Shown here piece by piece: positions 51,850 through 64,000 of a stretch of DNA of 64,000 nucleotides. Under the pieces are notes generated by a model that was not told where the DNA came from, did no database searches, and saw only the letters and a program-made list of their open reading frames with translations. Position 1 is the stretch's first letter. The number at the start of each line of letters is the position of its first letter. Location of the stretch: the NCBI RefSeq assembly GCF_000002235.5, contig NW_022145599.1, forward strand, positions 22,528,879 to 22,592,878, read 5' to 3'. The position numbers and the translations under genes were made by a program. The stretch is from Strongylocentrotus purpuratus (taxonomy: Eukaryota > Echinodermata > Echinoidea > Camarodonta > Strongylocentrotidae).

Positions 51850-54800
51850 TGCACCGTTCACTGGGAGTTTAAGGATCGAGTCCAGCCAGCTCATAACTCA
51901 CAAGTGCTCTATTACTACAAGTCATTTACCTACATTTATTTTACACCTAAAACATGAAGCTAGATAGAAAACAGAAAATCATCACCTGGTATTACTGCAC
52001 TGTTTACTGGCAGTTTAAGAATCACGTCCAGCCAGCTCATAACTAACAAGTGCTCTAGTAATAAAAGTCATTTACCTAGATTTACCTATAATTATTATAC
52101 TCCCCAGAACATAAATATAGTTGAAACAGAAAAATACCAAATGGTGTTACTGCACCGTTCACTGAGAGTTTAAGGATAAGTCCAGCCAGCTCGTAACTCA
52201 CAAGTGCTCTAGTAATACAAGTCATTTACCTACATTTATTTTACACCTAGAACATAAAGAAGATAGGAAACCGAATACCATCACCTGGTATTACTGCACC
52301 GTTCAATGACAGTTTAATGATCAAGTCCAGCCAGCTCGTAACTCACAAGTGCTCTAGTAATACAGATGGTCACCTATAATTATTATACTCCCTAGAACAT
52401 CAATATAGTTGAAACAGAAAACTACCACCTGGTATTACTGCACTGTTCACTGACAGTTTAAAGATCGAGTCCAGCCAGCTCATAACTCAAAAGTGCTCTA
52501 GTAATACAAATCATTTACCTACATTTATTTTACACCTTAAACATAAAGATAGATAGAATACAGAAAACCATCACTTGGTATTACTGCACTGTTTACTGGC
52601 AGTTTAAGGATCAAGTCCAGCCAGCTCATAACTCACAAGTGCTCTAGTAATACAGATGGTCACCTATGACTATTATACTCCCCATAACATAAATATAGTT
52701 GAAAAAGAAAACTACCACATGGTATTACTGCACTGTTTACCGGCAGTTTAAGAATCAAGTCCAGCCAGCTCATAACTCACAAGTGCTCTAGTAATACAAG
52801 TCATTTACCTACATTTATTTTACACCTAGAACATGAATATAGTTGAAACAGAAAAACAACCAGCTTGTATTACTGCGCTATTCACTAGCAGTTTAAGGAT
52901 CAAGTCCAGCCAGCTCATAACTCACAAGTGCTCTAGTTTTACAAGTCATTTACTTATATTTATTTTAAACCTTAAACATAAAGATAGATAGAAAACCATC
53001 ACCTGGTATTACTGCTCTCTCTACTGGCAGTTTAAGGATCAAGTCCAGCCAGCTCATAACTCACAAGTGCTCTAGTAATACAGATGGTCACCTAAAACTA
53101 TTATACTCCCCATAACATAAATATAGTTGAAACAGAAAACTACCACCTGGTTTTACTGCACTGTTCACTGACAGTTTAAAGATCGAGTCCAGCCAGCTCA
53201 TAACTCAAAAGTGCTCTAGTAATACAAATCATTTACCTACATTTATTTTACACCTTAAACATAAAGATAGATAGAATACAGAAAACCATCACTTGGTATT
53301 ACTGCACTGTTTACTGGCAGTTTAAGGATCAAGTCCAGCCAGCTGATAACTCACAAGTGCTCTAGTAATACAGGTTATTCCCCTTAAATTATCTTACTCC
53401 CATGTAGATAAATATACATATGAAACAGACAATTATCAACTGGTATTACTGCACTGTTCATTGGCAGTTTAAGAATCGAGTCCAGCCAGCTCATAACTCA
53501 CAAGTGCTCTAGTAATACAGGTTATTCCCCTTAAATTATCTTACTCCCATGTAAATAAATACACATATGAAAAAGACAATTATCACCTGGTATTACTGCA
53601 CTGTTCATTGGCAGTTTAAGAATCGAGTCCAGCCAGCTCATAACTCACAAGTGCTCTAGTAATACAGGTTATTCCCCTTAAATTATCTTACTCCCATGTA
53701 AATAAATATACATATGAAACAGACAATTATCACCTGGTATTACTGCACTGTTCATTGGCAGTTTAAGGATCAAGTCCAGCCAGCTCATAACTCACAAGTG
53801 CCCTAGTTATACAAATCATTTACCTACATTTATTTTACACCTTAAACATGAATATAGTTGAAACAGAAAACAACCACCTTGTATTACTGCGCTATTCACT
53901 AGCAGTTTAAGGATCGAGTCCAGCCAGCTCATAACTCACAAGTGCTCTAGTAATACAGATGGTCACCTATGACTATTATACTCCCCATAACATAAATATA
54001 GTTGAAACAGAAAACTACCTCCTTGTATTACTGCGCTGTTAACCGGCAGTTTAAGAATCAAGTCCAGCCAGCTCATAACTCACAAGTGCTCTAGTAATAC
54101 AGGTTATTCCCCTTAAATTATCTTACTCCCATGTAAATAAATATACATATGAAACAGACAATTATCACCTGGTATTACTGCACTGTTCATTGGCAGTTTA
54201 AGAATCGAGTCCAGCCAGCTCATAACTCACAAGTGCTCTAGTAATACAGGTTATTCCCCTTAAATTATCTTACTCCCATGTAAATAAATATACATATGAA
54301 ACAGACAATTATCACCTGGTATTACTGCACTGTTCATTGGCAGTTTAAGGATCAAGTCCAGCCAGCTCATAACTCACAAGTGCCCTAGTTATACAAATCA
54401 TTTACCTACATTTATTTTACACCTTAAACATAAAGATAGATAGAAAACAGAAAACCATCACTTGGTATTACTGCACTGTTTACTAGCAGTTTAAGGATCA
54501 AGTCCAGCCAGCTCATAACTCACAAGTGCTCTAGTAATACAGATGGTCACCTATAATTATTATACACCTTAGAACATGAATATAGTTGAAACAGAAAACA
54601 ACCACCTTGTATTACTGCGCTATTCACTAGCAGTTTAAGGATCGAGTCCAGCCAGCTCATAACTCACAAGTGCTCTAGTAATACAGATGGTCACCTATAA
54701 CTATTATACTCCCCATAACATAAATATAGTTGAAACAGAAAACTACCACCTGGTATTACTGCACTGTTCACTGACAGTTTAAAGATCGAGTCCAGCCAGC

Positions 54801-57800
54801 TCATAACTCACAAGTGCTCTAGTAATACAGATGGTCACCTATGACTATTATACTCCCCATAACATAAATATAGTTGAAACAGAAAACTACCACCTGGTAT
54901 TACTGCACTGTTTACCGGCAGTTTAAGAATCAAGTCCAGCCAGCTCATAACTCACAAGTGCTCTAGTAATACAAGTCATTTACCTACATTTATTTTACAC
55001 CTATAACGTGAATATAGTTGAAACAGAAAACAACCACCTTGTATTACTGCACTGTTCACTGACAGTTTAAAGATCGAGTCCAGCCAGCTCATAACTCACA
55101 AGTGCTCTAGTAATACAAGTCATTTACCTATATTTATTTTACACCTTAAACATAAAGATAGATAGAAAACAGAAATCCATCACCTGGTATTACTGCACTG
55201 TTTACTGGCAGTTTAAGGATCAAGTCCAGCCAGCTTATAACTCACAAGTGCTCTAGTAATACAGATGGTCACCTATAACTATTATACTCCCCAAAACATA
55301 AATATAGTTGAAACAGAAAACCATCATCTGGTATTAGTGCGCTATTCACTGGAAGTTTAAGCATCAAGTCAAGCTAGCTCATAACTTATAAGTGCTCTAG
55401 TAATACGAGCCATTTACCTACATTTTTTTTACACCAGAACAAAAAGATAGATAGAAAACAGAATACCATCACCTGGTATTACTGCACTGTTTACCGGCAG
55501 TTTAAGGATCGAGTCCAGCCAGCTCATAACTCACAAGTGCTCTAGTAATACAGGTTATTCCCCTTAAAATATCTTACTCCCATGTAGATAAATATACATA
55601 TGAAACAGACAATTATCACCTTGTATTACTGCGCTATTCACTAGCAGTTTAAGGATCAAGTCCAGCCAGCTCATAACTCACAAGTGCTCTAGTTTTACAA
55701 GTCATTTACTTATATTTATTTTAAACCTTAAACATGAAGATAGATAGAAAACCATCACCTGGTATTACTGCTCTGTTTACTGGCAGTTTAAGGATCAAGT
55801 CCAGCCAGCTCATAACTCACAAGTGCTCTAGTTATACAAATCATTTACCTACATTTATTTTAAACCTTAAACATAAAGATAGATAGAAAACAGAAAACCA
55901 TCACTTGGTATTACTGCACTGTTCACTGACAGTTTAAAGATGGAGTCCAGCCAGCTCATAACTCACAAGTGCTCTAGTAATACAAGTCATTTACCTACAT
56001 TTATTTTACACCTTAAACATAAAGATAGATAGAAAACAGAAATCCATCACCTGGTATTACTGCACTGTTTACTGGCAGTTTAAGGATCAAGTCCAGCCAG
56101 CTTATAACTCACAAGTGCTCTAGTAATACAGATGGTCACCTATAACTATTATACTCCCCAAAACATAAATATAGTTGAAACAGAAAACCATCATCTGGTA
56201 TTAGTGCGCTATTCACTGGCAGTTTAAGCATCAAGTCAAGCTAGCTCATAACTTATAAGTGCTCTAGTAATACGAGCCATTTACCTACATTTTTTTTACA
56301 CCAGAACAAAAAGATAGATAGAAAACAGAATACCATCACCTGGTATTACTGCACTGTTTACCGGCAGTTTAAGGATCGAGTCCAGCCAGCTTATAACTCA
56401 CAAGTGCCCTAGTAATACAGGTTATTCCCCTTAAATTATCTTACTCCCATGTAGATAAATATACATATGAAACAGACAATTATCACCTTGTATTACTGCG
56501 CTATTCACTAGCAGTTTAAGGATCAAGTCCAGCCAGCTCATAACTCACAAGTGCTCTAGTTTTACAAGTCATTTACTTATATTTATTTTAAACCTTAAAC
56601 ATGAAGATAGATAGAAAACCATCACCTGGTGTTACTGCTCTGTTTACTGGCAGTTTAAGGATCAAGTCCAGCCAGCTCATAACTCACAAGTGCTCTAGTT
56701 ATACAAATCATTTACCTACATTTATTTTAAACCTTAAACATAAAGATAGATAGAAAACAGAAAACCATCACTTGGTATTACTGCACTGTTCACTGACAGT
56801 TTAAAGATGGAGTCCAGCCAGCTCATAACTCACAAGTGCTCTAGTAATACAGATGGTCACCTATAACTATTATACTCCCCATAACATAAATATAGTTGAA
56901 ACAGAAAACTACCACCTGGTATTACTGCACTATTCACTGGCAGTTTAAAGATCGAGTCCAGCCAGCTCATAACTCACAAGTGCTCTAGTAATACAGATGG
57001 TCACCTATAACTATTATACTCCCCATAACATAAATATAGTTGAAACAGAAAACTACCACCTGGTATTACTGCACTATTCACTGGCAGTTTAAAGATCGAG
57101 TCCAGCCAGCTCATAACTCACAAGTGCTCTAGTAATGCAGATGGTCACCTATAATTATTATACTCCCTAGAACATCAATATAGTTGAAACAGAAAACTAC
57201 CACCTGGTATTACTGCACTATTCACTGGCAGTTTAAGGATCAAGTCCAGCCAGCTCATAACTCACAAGTGCTCTAGTAATACAGATGGTCACCTATGACT
57301 ATTATACTCCCCATAACATAAATATAGTTGAAACAGAAAACTACCACCTGGTATTACTGCACTGTTTACCGGCAGTTTAAGAATCAAGTCCAGCCAGCTC
57401 ATAACTCACAAGTGCTCTAGTAATACAAGTCATTTACCTACATTTATTTTACACCTATAACATGAATATAGTTGAAACAGAAAACAACCACCTTGTATTA
57501 CTGCACTGTTCACTGACAGTTTAAAGATCGAGTCCAGCCAGCTCATAACTCACAAGTGCTCTAGTAATACAAGTCATTTACCTACATTTATTTTACACCT
57601 TAAACGTAAAGATAGATAGAAAACAGAAATCCATCACCTGGTATTACTGCACTGTTTACTGGCAGTTTAAGGATCAAGTCCAGCCAGCTTATAACTCACA
57701 AGTGCTCTAGTAATACAGATGGTCACCTATAACTATTATACTCCCCAAAACATAAATATAGTTGAAACAGAAAACCATCATCTGGTATTAGTGCGCTATT

Positions 57801-60800
57801 CACTGGAAGTTTAAGCATCAAGTCAAGCTAGCTCATAACTTATAAGTGCTCTAGTAATACGAGCCATTTACCTACATTTTTTTTTACACCAGAACAAAAA
57901 GATAGATAGAAAACAGAATACCATCACCTGGTATTACTGCACTGTTTACCGGCAGTTTAAGGATCGAGTCCAGCCAGCTCATAACTCACAAGTGCTCTAG
58001 TAATACAGGTTATTCCCCTTAAATTATCTTACTCCCATGTAGATAAATATACATATGAAACAGACAATTATCACCTTGTATTACTGCGCTATTCACTAGC
58101 AGTTTAAGGATCAAGTCCAGCCAGCTCATAACTCACAAGTGCTCTAGTTTTACAAGTCATTTACTTATATTTATTTTAAACCTTAAACATGAAGATAGAT
58201 AGAAAACCATCACCTGGTATAACTGCTCTGTTTACTGGCAGTTTAAGGATCAAGTCCAGCCAGCTCATAACTCACAAGTGCTCTAGTTATACAAATCATT
58301 TACCTACATTTATTTTAAACCTTAAACATAAAGATAGATAGAAAACAGAAAACCATCACTTGGTATTACTGCACTGTTCACTGACAGTTTAAAGATGGAG
58401 TCCAGCCAGCTCATAACTCACAAGTGCTCTAGTAATACAGATGGTCACCTATAACTATTATACTCCCCATAACATAAATATAGTTGAAACAGAAAACTAC
58501 CACCTGGTATTACTGCACTATTCACTGGCAGTTTAAAGATCGAGTCCAGCCAGCTCATAACTCACAAGTGCTCTAGTAATGCAGATGGTCACCTATAACT
58601 ATTATACTCCCCATAACATAAATATAGTTGAAACAGAAAACTACCACCTGGTATTACTGCACTGTTCACTGACAGTTTAAAGATCGAGTCCAGCCAGCTC
58701 ATAACTCACAAGTGCTCTAGTAATACAGATGGTCACCTATAATTATTATACTCCCTAGAACATCAATATAGTTTAAACAGAAAACTACCACCTTGTATTA
58801 CTGCACTATTCACTGGCAGTTTAAGGATCAAGTCCAGCCAGCTCATAACTCACAAGTGCTCTAGTAATGCAGATGGTCACCTATGACTATTATAATCCCC
58901 ATAACATAAATATAGTTGAAACAGAAAACCACCACCTGGTATTACTGCACTGTTTACCGGCAGTTTAAGAATCAAGTCCAGCCAGCTGATAACTCACAAG
59001 TGCTCTAGTAATACAAGTCATTTACCTACATTTATTTTACACCTATAACATGAATATAGTTGAAACAGAAAACAACCACCTTGTATTACTGCACTGTTCA
59101 CTGACAGTTTAAAGATCGAGTCCAGCCAGCTGATAACTCACAAGTGCTCTAGTAATACAAGTCATTTACCTACATTTATTTTACACCTTAAACGTAAAGA
59201 TAGATAGAAAACAGAAATCCATCACCTGGTGATACTGCACTGTTTACTGGCAGTTTAAGGATCAAGTCCAGCCAGCTTATAACTCACAAGTGCTCTAGTA
59301 ATACAGATGGTCACTTATAACTATTATACTCCCCAAAACATAAATATAGTTGAAACAGAAAACCATCATCTGGTATTAGTGCGCTATTCACTGGAAGTTT
59401 AAGCATCAAGTCAAGCTAGCTCATAACTTATAAGTGCTCTAGTAATACGAGCCATTTACCTACATTTTTTTTACACCAGAACAAAAAGATAGATAGAAAA
59501 CAGAATACCATCACCTGGTATTACTGCACTGTTTACCGGCAGTTTAAGGATCGAGTCCAGCCAGCTCGTAACTCACAAGTGCTCTAGTAATACAGGTTAT
59601 TCCCCTTAAATTATCTTACTCCCATGTAGATAAATATACATAGGAAACAGACAATTATCACCTGGTATTACTGCACTGTTCATTGGCAGTTTAAGGATCA
59701 AGTCCAGGCCAGCTCATAACTCACAAGTGCTCTAGTTATACAAATCATTTACCTACATTTATTTTACACCTTAAACATAAAGATAGATAGAAAACAGAAA
59801 ACCATCACTTGGTATTACTGCACTGTTCACTGACAGTTTAAAGATGGAGTCCAGCCAGCTCATAACTCACAAGTGCTCTAGTAATACAGATGGTCACCTA
59901 TAACTATTATACTCCCCATAACATAAATATAGTTGAAACAGAAAACTACCACCTGGTATTACTGCACTGTTCACTGGCAGTTTAAGGATCAAGTCCAGCC
60001 AGCTCATAACTCACAAGTGCTCTAGTAATACAAATCATTTACCTATATTTATTTTACACCTTAAACATAAAGATAGATAGAATACAGAAAACCATCACTT
60101 GGTATTACTGCACTGTTTACTGGCAGTTTAAGGATCAAGTCCAGCCAGCTCATAACTCAAAAGTGCTCTAGTAATACAGATGGTCACCTATAACTATTAA
60201 ACTCCCCAAAACATAAATATAGTTGAAACAGAAAACTACCACCTGGTATTACTCCACTGTTTTCCAGCAGTTTAAGGATCGAGTCCAGCCAGCTGATAAC
60301 TCACAAGTGCTCTAGTAATACAGGTTATTCCCCTTAAATTATCTTACTCCCATGTAGATAAATATACATAGGAAACAGACAATTATCACCTGGTATTACT
60401 GCACTATTCACTGGCAGTTTAAGGATCAAGTACAGCTAGCTCGTAACTCACAAAATAATGCTCCTGGGTGGTCACCTATAATTATTATACTCTCTAGAAC
60501 ATAAATATAAATGAAACAGAAAACTACCTCCTTGTATTACTGCGCTGTTAACCGGCAGTTTAAGAATCAAGTTCAGCCAGCTCATAACTCACAAGTGCTC
60601 TAGTAATACAAGTCATTTACCTACATTAATTTTACACCTTAAACATAAAGATAGATATAAAACAGAATACAATCACCTGGTATTACTGCACTGTACCGGC
60701 AGTTTAAGGATCGAGTCCAGCCAGCTCATAACTCACAAGTGCTCCTGGGTGGTCACCTATAATTATTATACTCTCTAGAACATAAATATAAATAAAACAG

Positions 60801-63800
60801 AATACAATCTTCTAGTATTACTGCACTGTTTACCGGCAGTTTAAGGATCGAGTCCAGCCAGCTCATAACTCACAAGTGCTCTAGTAATACAGGTTATTCC
60901 CCTTAAATTATCTTACTCCCATGTAGATAAATATACATAGGAAACAGACAATTATCACCTGGTATTACTGCACTGTTCACTGGCAGTTTAAGGATCAAGT
61001 CACCCCAGCTCATAACTCACAAGTGCTCTAGTAATACAGATGGTCACCTATGACTATTATACTCCCTTAAACATAAATATAGTTGAAACAGAAAACTATC
61101 ACCTGGTATTACTGCACTATTCACTGGCAGTTTAAAGATCGAGTCCAGCCAGCTCATAACTCACAAGTGCTCTAGTAATGCAGATGGTCACCTATAATTA
61201 TTATACTCCCTAGAACATCAATATAGTTGAAACAGAAAACTACCACCTGGTATTACTGCACTATTCACTGGCAGTTTAAGGATCAAGTCCAGCCAGCTCA
61301 TAACTCACAAGTGCTCTAGTAATACAGATGGTCACCTATGACTATTATACTCCCCATAACATAAATATAGTTGAAACAGAAAACTACCACCTGGTATTAC
61401 TGCACTGTTTACCGGCAGTTTAAGAATCAAGTCCAGCCAGCTCATAACTCACAAGTGCTCTAGTAATACAAGTCATTTACCTACATTTATTTTACACCTA
61501 TAACATGAATATAGTTGAAACAGAAAACAACCACCTTGTATTACTGCACTGTTCACTGACAGTTTAAAGATCGAGTCCAGCCAGCTCATAACTCACAAGT
61601 GCTCTAGTAATACAAGTCATTTACCTACATTTATTTTACACCTTAAACGTAAAGATAGATAGAAAACAGAAATCCATCACCTGGTATTACTGCACTGTTT
61701 ACTGGCAGTTTAAGGATCAAGTCCAGCCAGCTTATAACTCACAAGTGCTCTAGTAATACAGATGGTCACCTATAACTATTATATTCCCCAAAACATAAAT
61801 ATAGTTGAAACAGAAAACCATCATCTGGTATTAGTGCGCTATCCACTGGAAGTTTAAGCATCAAGTCAAGCTAGCTCATAACTTATAAGTGCTCTAGTAA
61901 TACGAGCCATTTACCTACATTTTTTTTTACACCAGAACAAAAAGATAGATAGAAAACAGAATACCATCACCTGGTATTACTGCACTGTTTACCGGCAGTT
62001 TAAGGATCGAGTCCAGCCAGCTCATAACTCACAAGTGCTCTAGTAATACAGGTTATTCCCCTTAAATTATCTTACTCCCATGTAGATAAATATACATATG
62101 AAACAGACAATTATCACCTTGTATTACTGCGCTATTCACTAGCAGTTTAAGGATCAAGTCCAGCCAGCTCATAACTCACAAGTGCTCTAGTTTTACAAGT
62201 CATTTACTTATATTTATTTTAAACCTTAAACATGAAGATAGATAGAAAACCATCACCTGGTATAACTGCTCTGTTTACTGGCAGTTTAAGGATCAAGTCC
62301 AGCCAGCTCATAACTCACAAGTGCTCTAGTTATACAAATCATTTACCTACATTTATTTTAAACCTTAAACATAAAGATAGATAGAAAACAGAAAACCATC
62401 ACTTGGTATTACTGCACTGTTCACTGACAGTTTAAAGATGGAGTCCAGCCAGCTCATAACTCACAAGTGCTCTAGTAATACAGATGGTCACCTATAACTA
62501 TTATACTCCCCATAACATAAATATAGTTGAAACAGAAAACTACCACCTGGTATTACTGCACTATTCACTGGCAGTTTAAAGATCGAGTCCAGCCAGCTCA
62601 TAACTCACAAGTGCTCTAGTAATGCAGATGGTCACCTATAACTATTATACTCCCCATAACATAAATATAGTTGAAACAGAAAACTACCACCTGGTATTAC
62701 TGCACTGTTCACTGACAGTTTAAAGATCGAGTCCAGCCAGCTCATAACTCACAAGTGCTCTAGTAATACAGATGGTCACCTATAATTATTATACTCCCTA
62801 GAACATCAATATAGTTGAAACAGAAAACTACCACCTTGTATTACTGCACTATTCACTGGCAGTTTAAGGATCAAGTCCAGCCAGCTCATAACTCACAAGT
62901 GCTCTAGTAATGCAGATGGTCACCTATGACTATTATAATCCCCATAACATAAATATAGTTGAAACAGAAAACCACCACCTGGTATTACTGCACTGTTTAC
63001 CGGCAGTTTAAGAATCAAGTCCAGCCAGCTCATAACTCACAAGTGCTCTAGTAATACAAGTCATTTACCTACATTTATTTTACACCTATAACATGAATAT
63101 AGTTGAAACAGAAAACAACCACCTTGTATTACTGCACTGTTCACTGACAGTTTAAAGATCGAGTCCAGCCAGCTGATAACTCACAAGTGCTCTAGTAATA
63201 CAAGTCATTTACCTACATTTATTTTACACCTTAAACGTAAAGATAGATAGAAAACAGAAATCCATCACCTGGTGATACTGCACTGTTTACTGGCAGTTTA
63301 AGGATCAAGTCCAGCCAGCTTATAACTCACAAGTGCTCTAGTAATACAGATGGTCACTTATAACTATTATACTCCCCAAAACATAAATATAGTTGAAACA
63401 GAAAACCATCATCTGGTATTAGTGCGCTATTCACTGGAAGTTTAAGCATCAAGTCAAGCTAGCTCATAACTTATAAGTGCTCTAGTAATACGAGCCATTT
63501 ACCTACATTTTTTTTACACCAGAACAAAAAGATAGATAGAAAACAGAATACCATCACCTGGTATTACTGCACTGTTTACCGGCAGTTTAAGGATCGAGTC
63601 CAGCCAGCTCGTAACTCACAAGTGCTCTAGTAATACAGGTTATTCCCCTTAAATTATCTTACTCCCATGTAGATAAATATACATAGGAAACAGACAATTA
63701 TCACCTGGTATTACTGCACTGTTCATTGGCAGTTTAAGGATCAAGTCCAGGCCAGCTCATAACTCACAAGTGCTCTAGTTATACAAATCATTTACCTACA

Positions 63801-64000
63801 TTTATTTTACACCTTAAACATAAAGATAGATAGAAAACAGAAAACCATCACTTGGTATTACTGCACTGTTCACTGACAGTTTAAAGATGGAGTCCAGCCA
63901 GCTCATAACTCACAAGTGCTCTAGTAATACAGATGGTCACCTATAACTATTATACTCCCCATAACATAAATATAGTTGAAACAGAAAACTACCACCTGGT
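51850..64000 (+). repeat. Satellite array, ~144-bp monomers in higher-order repeats
   Basis: About 84 monomers, continuing past the window end. Each has a constant stretch of ~78 bp (TGGTATTACTGCACTGTT, CAGTTTAAGGATCAAGTCC, AGCCAGCTCATAACTCACAA, GTGCTCTAGTAATAC) and a variable ~65 bp of three main types (GATGGTCACCTATAACTATT; GTCATTTACCTACATTTATT; GGTTATTCCCCTTAAATTAT). The diagnostic variant GTATTAGTGCGCTAT lies at 55331, 56198, 57785, 59373, 61828 and 63416, giving higher-order periods of 867, 1588 and 2455 bp. No gene is embedded. Satellite arrays of this length are often heterochromatic or centromeric; that role is not shown here. Confidence 0.96.

Noticed and set aside
51850..64000. CRISPR-like array (conserved ~78 bp alternating with variable ~65 bp)
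   Set aside because: The variable parts fall into a few repeated types rather than unique spacers, the period is ~144 bp, and the context is an animal genome.

Overview
Organism and overall character. This is a repeat-dense animal genomic window. It holds a spliced, multi-exon solute carrier gene, tRNA-derived SINEs, non-LTR retrotransposons, hAT/mariner/Harbinger-style terminal inverted repeat (TIR) elements, minisatellites, and the edge of a long satellite array. The repeat style suggests a marine deuterostome such as a sea urchin or other echinoderm, but nothing here proves the species. No prokaryotic features were seen.

Host gene. The one confident host gene lies on the minus strand: an organic anion transporter (SLCO/OATP, closest in character to the SLCO4 group). 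Coding exon 1 is at 23274-23600, exon 2 at 965-1451 and exon 3 at 158-254. All junctions have GT/AG sites and matching phases, and the gene continues off the left edge. Intron 1 is therefore about 21.8 kb, and nearly all of it is nested mobile DNA.

Intron 1 layout (1452-23273). Two copies of a composite repeat (minisatellite array A, a shared tail, then a block here called B) start at about 3296 and 5718. The second copy is broken twice. A hAT-like insertion (6785-10590) has an exact 8-bp target duplication. A large TIR element (10820-22113) also has an exact 8-bp duplication, and the uninterrupted B copies show the empty site. Inside the large element are a smaller hAT element (10835-12032), a snap-back microsatellite (12322-13068), and a second TIR element (13694-21580) with an exact 9-bp duplication. 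The second TIR element carries the start of a RecQ-like helicase gene, apparently cut off by a nearly intact non-LTR retrotransposon (ORF1 14055-14993, ORF2 17571-20547 with one frameshift).

23.6-33 kb. An L1/Tx1-type ORF2 remnant, more A and C minisatellites, purine-rich tandem repeats, a tRNA-derived SINE, and several miniature TIR elements.

33-39 kb. A cluster of nested palindromes, including a near-perfect 103-nt hairpin, followed by four tandem copies of a 1.05-kb unit.

39.2-51.6 kb. A 12.5-kb segment bounded by Harbinger-like TIRs and TAA duplications. It is filled with a mosaic of inverted and direct copies of other repeats, including a 750-bp-arm inverted repeat.

51.85-64 kb (runs off the window). 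A satellite array of about 144-bp monomers. Each monomer has a constant half and one of three kinds of variable half, organised into higher-order repeats of 6, 11 and 17 monomers and a 4043-bp super-repeat.

Most other open reading frames in the window come from microsatellites and other simple repeats.
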